A stretch of 32,294 nt of DNA from ZC4RG29 sp036381475 (GTDB lineage Bacteria; Bacteroidota; Bacteroidia; Cytophagales; Cyclobacteriaceae): positions 1 through 32,294 of the forward strand of contig DASVCT010000074.1 in assembly GCA_036381475.1 (NCBI GenBank). The letters run 5' to 3'. This document shows positions 32,081-32,294 of this stretch, piece by piece. The notes below the pieces were generated by a model. It did no database searches. It was not told the DNA's origin and was given only the letters and a program-made list of their open reading frames with translations. Position 1 is the first letter of the stretch. Each line of letters starts with the position of its first letter. Position numbers and translations under genes: made by a program.

Positions 32081-32294
32081 TCATTCGTCATTCGACAGTG
32101 AGTACACTACATATCCTTTGGGCAAAGCTCCCTCCTTCTTCGAATGATTGTAGCTGTCTGGCCCAAAATTACCGGTGGCATTAATTACAAGGTAATCTTT
32201 TCCGTTAAGGGTGTACATGCTCGGCTGCGCATTTGACTCATGACTCAGTGTTGTTTCCCACAAAATCTGACCGTTGTCCGCGTCGAACGCATAA
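32081..32294 (-). CDS. PQQ-type dehydrogenase, C-terminal fragment (cut by window edge)
   Basis: Only the last 70 codons are in the window; the gene continues past the right edge. It reads YAFDADNGQILWETTLSHES, then QPSMYTLNGKDYLVINATG, and ends in GYVVYSLSNDE. The AFDADNGQILWET repeat unit is the tryptophan-docking blade motif of eight-bladed quinoprotein propellers, and NGKDYLVINATG near the end matches the closing blade of PQQ-dependent sugar/alcohol dehydrogenases. Such enzymes oxidise sugars or alcohols in the periplasm and pass electrons to quinone or cytochrome c. The stop lies 21 bp before the bicupin gene, so it is probably the upstream cistron of the same operon. Family is well supported; substrate is unknown from this fragment. 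Confidence 0.8.
   Translation of the reverse strand, partial: YAFDADNGQILWETTLSHESNAQPSMYTLNGKDYLVINATGNFGPDSYNHSKKEGALPKGYVVYSLSNDE

Overview
The window looks like Bacteroidota DNA, probably a free-living, polysaccharide-degrading member of the Cytophagales (the order is an inference). It carries two SusC/SusD pairs, a FecI-type sigma factor with a FecR anti-sigma, a glycanase with a C-terminal type IX secretion sorting domain, and a -7 box of the Bacteroidota form TAnnTTTG before at least one gene. There are no rRNA or tRNA genes, CRISPR arrays, transposases or phage genes.

Bases 1-13,000 are a loosely arranged set of single genes and pairs: a small c-type cytochrome lipoprotein with a DoxX protein; a Tat-exported GH1 beta-glucosidase; a DUF481 outer-membrane barrel; a GH44 endoglucanase/xyloglucanase with a T9SS tail; a DUF808 membrane protein; a long GH9 glucanase; an alpha/beta-hydrolase carbohydrate esterase; a quinone oxidoreductase; and a DUF488 protein. 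Together GH44, GH9, GH1 and the esterase suggest use of cellulose, xyloglucan or another beta-glucan or decorated hemicellulose.

Bases 13,200-21,600 are a minus-strand polysaccharide utilisation locus. In transcription order it holds a fused CE1-(E-set/CBM48-like)-CE1 esterase, an AraC regulator, then after a 564-bp repeat-rich gap susC and susD, ending in a clear intrinsic terminator. An 11-base core, GTAAAAAATAC, precedes both this susC and the distant esterase gene at 10261. A close variant sits in a perfect 19-bp inverted repeat before the CE1-CE1 gene, so a small regulon is possible.

Bases 21,600-28,900 hold a second transport block: an ECF sigma gene and a divergent fecR, then a SusC with an N-terminal STN signalling domain and its SusD. 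This is the classical layout for sigma/anti-sigma surface signalling. A structured leader with three hairpins lies between fecR and susC.

Bases 28,885-32,294 are a minus-strand operon for envelope sugar oxidation. It encodes the C-terminus of a PQQ-type dehydrogenase (cut by the window edge), a bicupin with an ABM-like tail, and a two-cupin plus SMP-30/gluconolactonase fusion. A decayed fragment of a second SMP-30 gene lies on the other side of the sigma/fecR/susCD block in inverted orientation, which points to an old duplication or rearrangement around it.

Intergenic DNA is rich in short palindromes (GTAGAGACG family) and 7-8-bp tandem repeats. At several genes these repeats run over the stop codon and supply the last residues.
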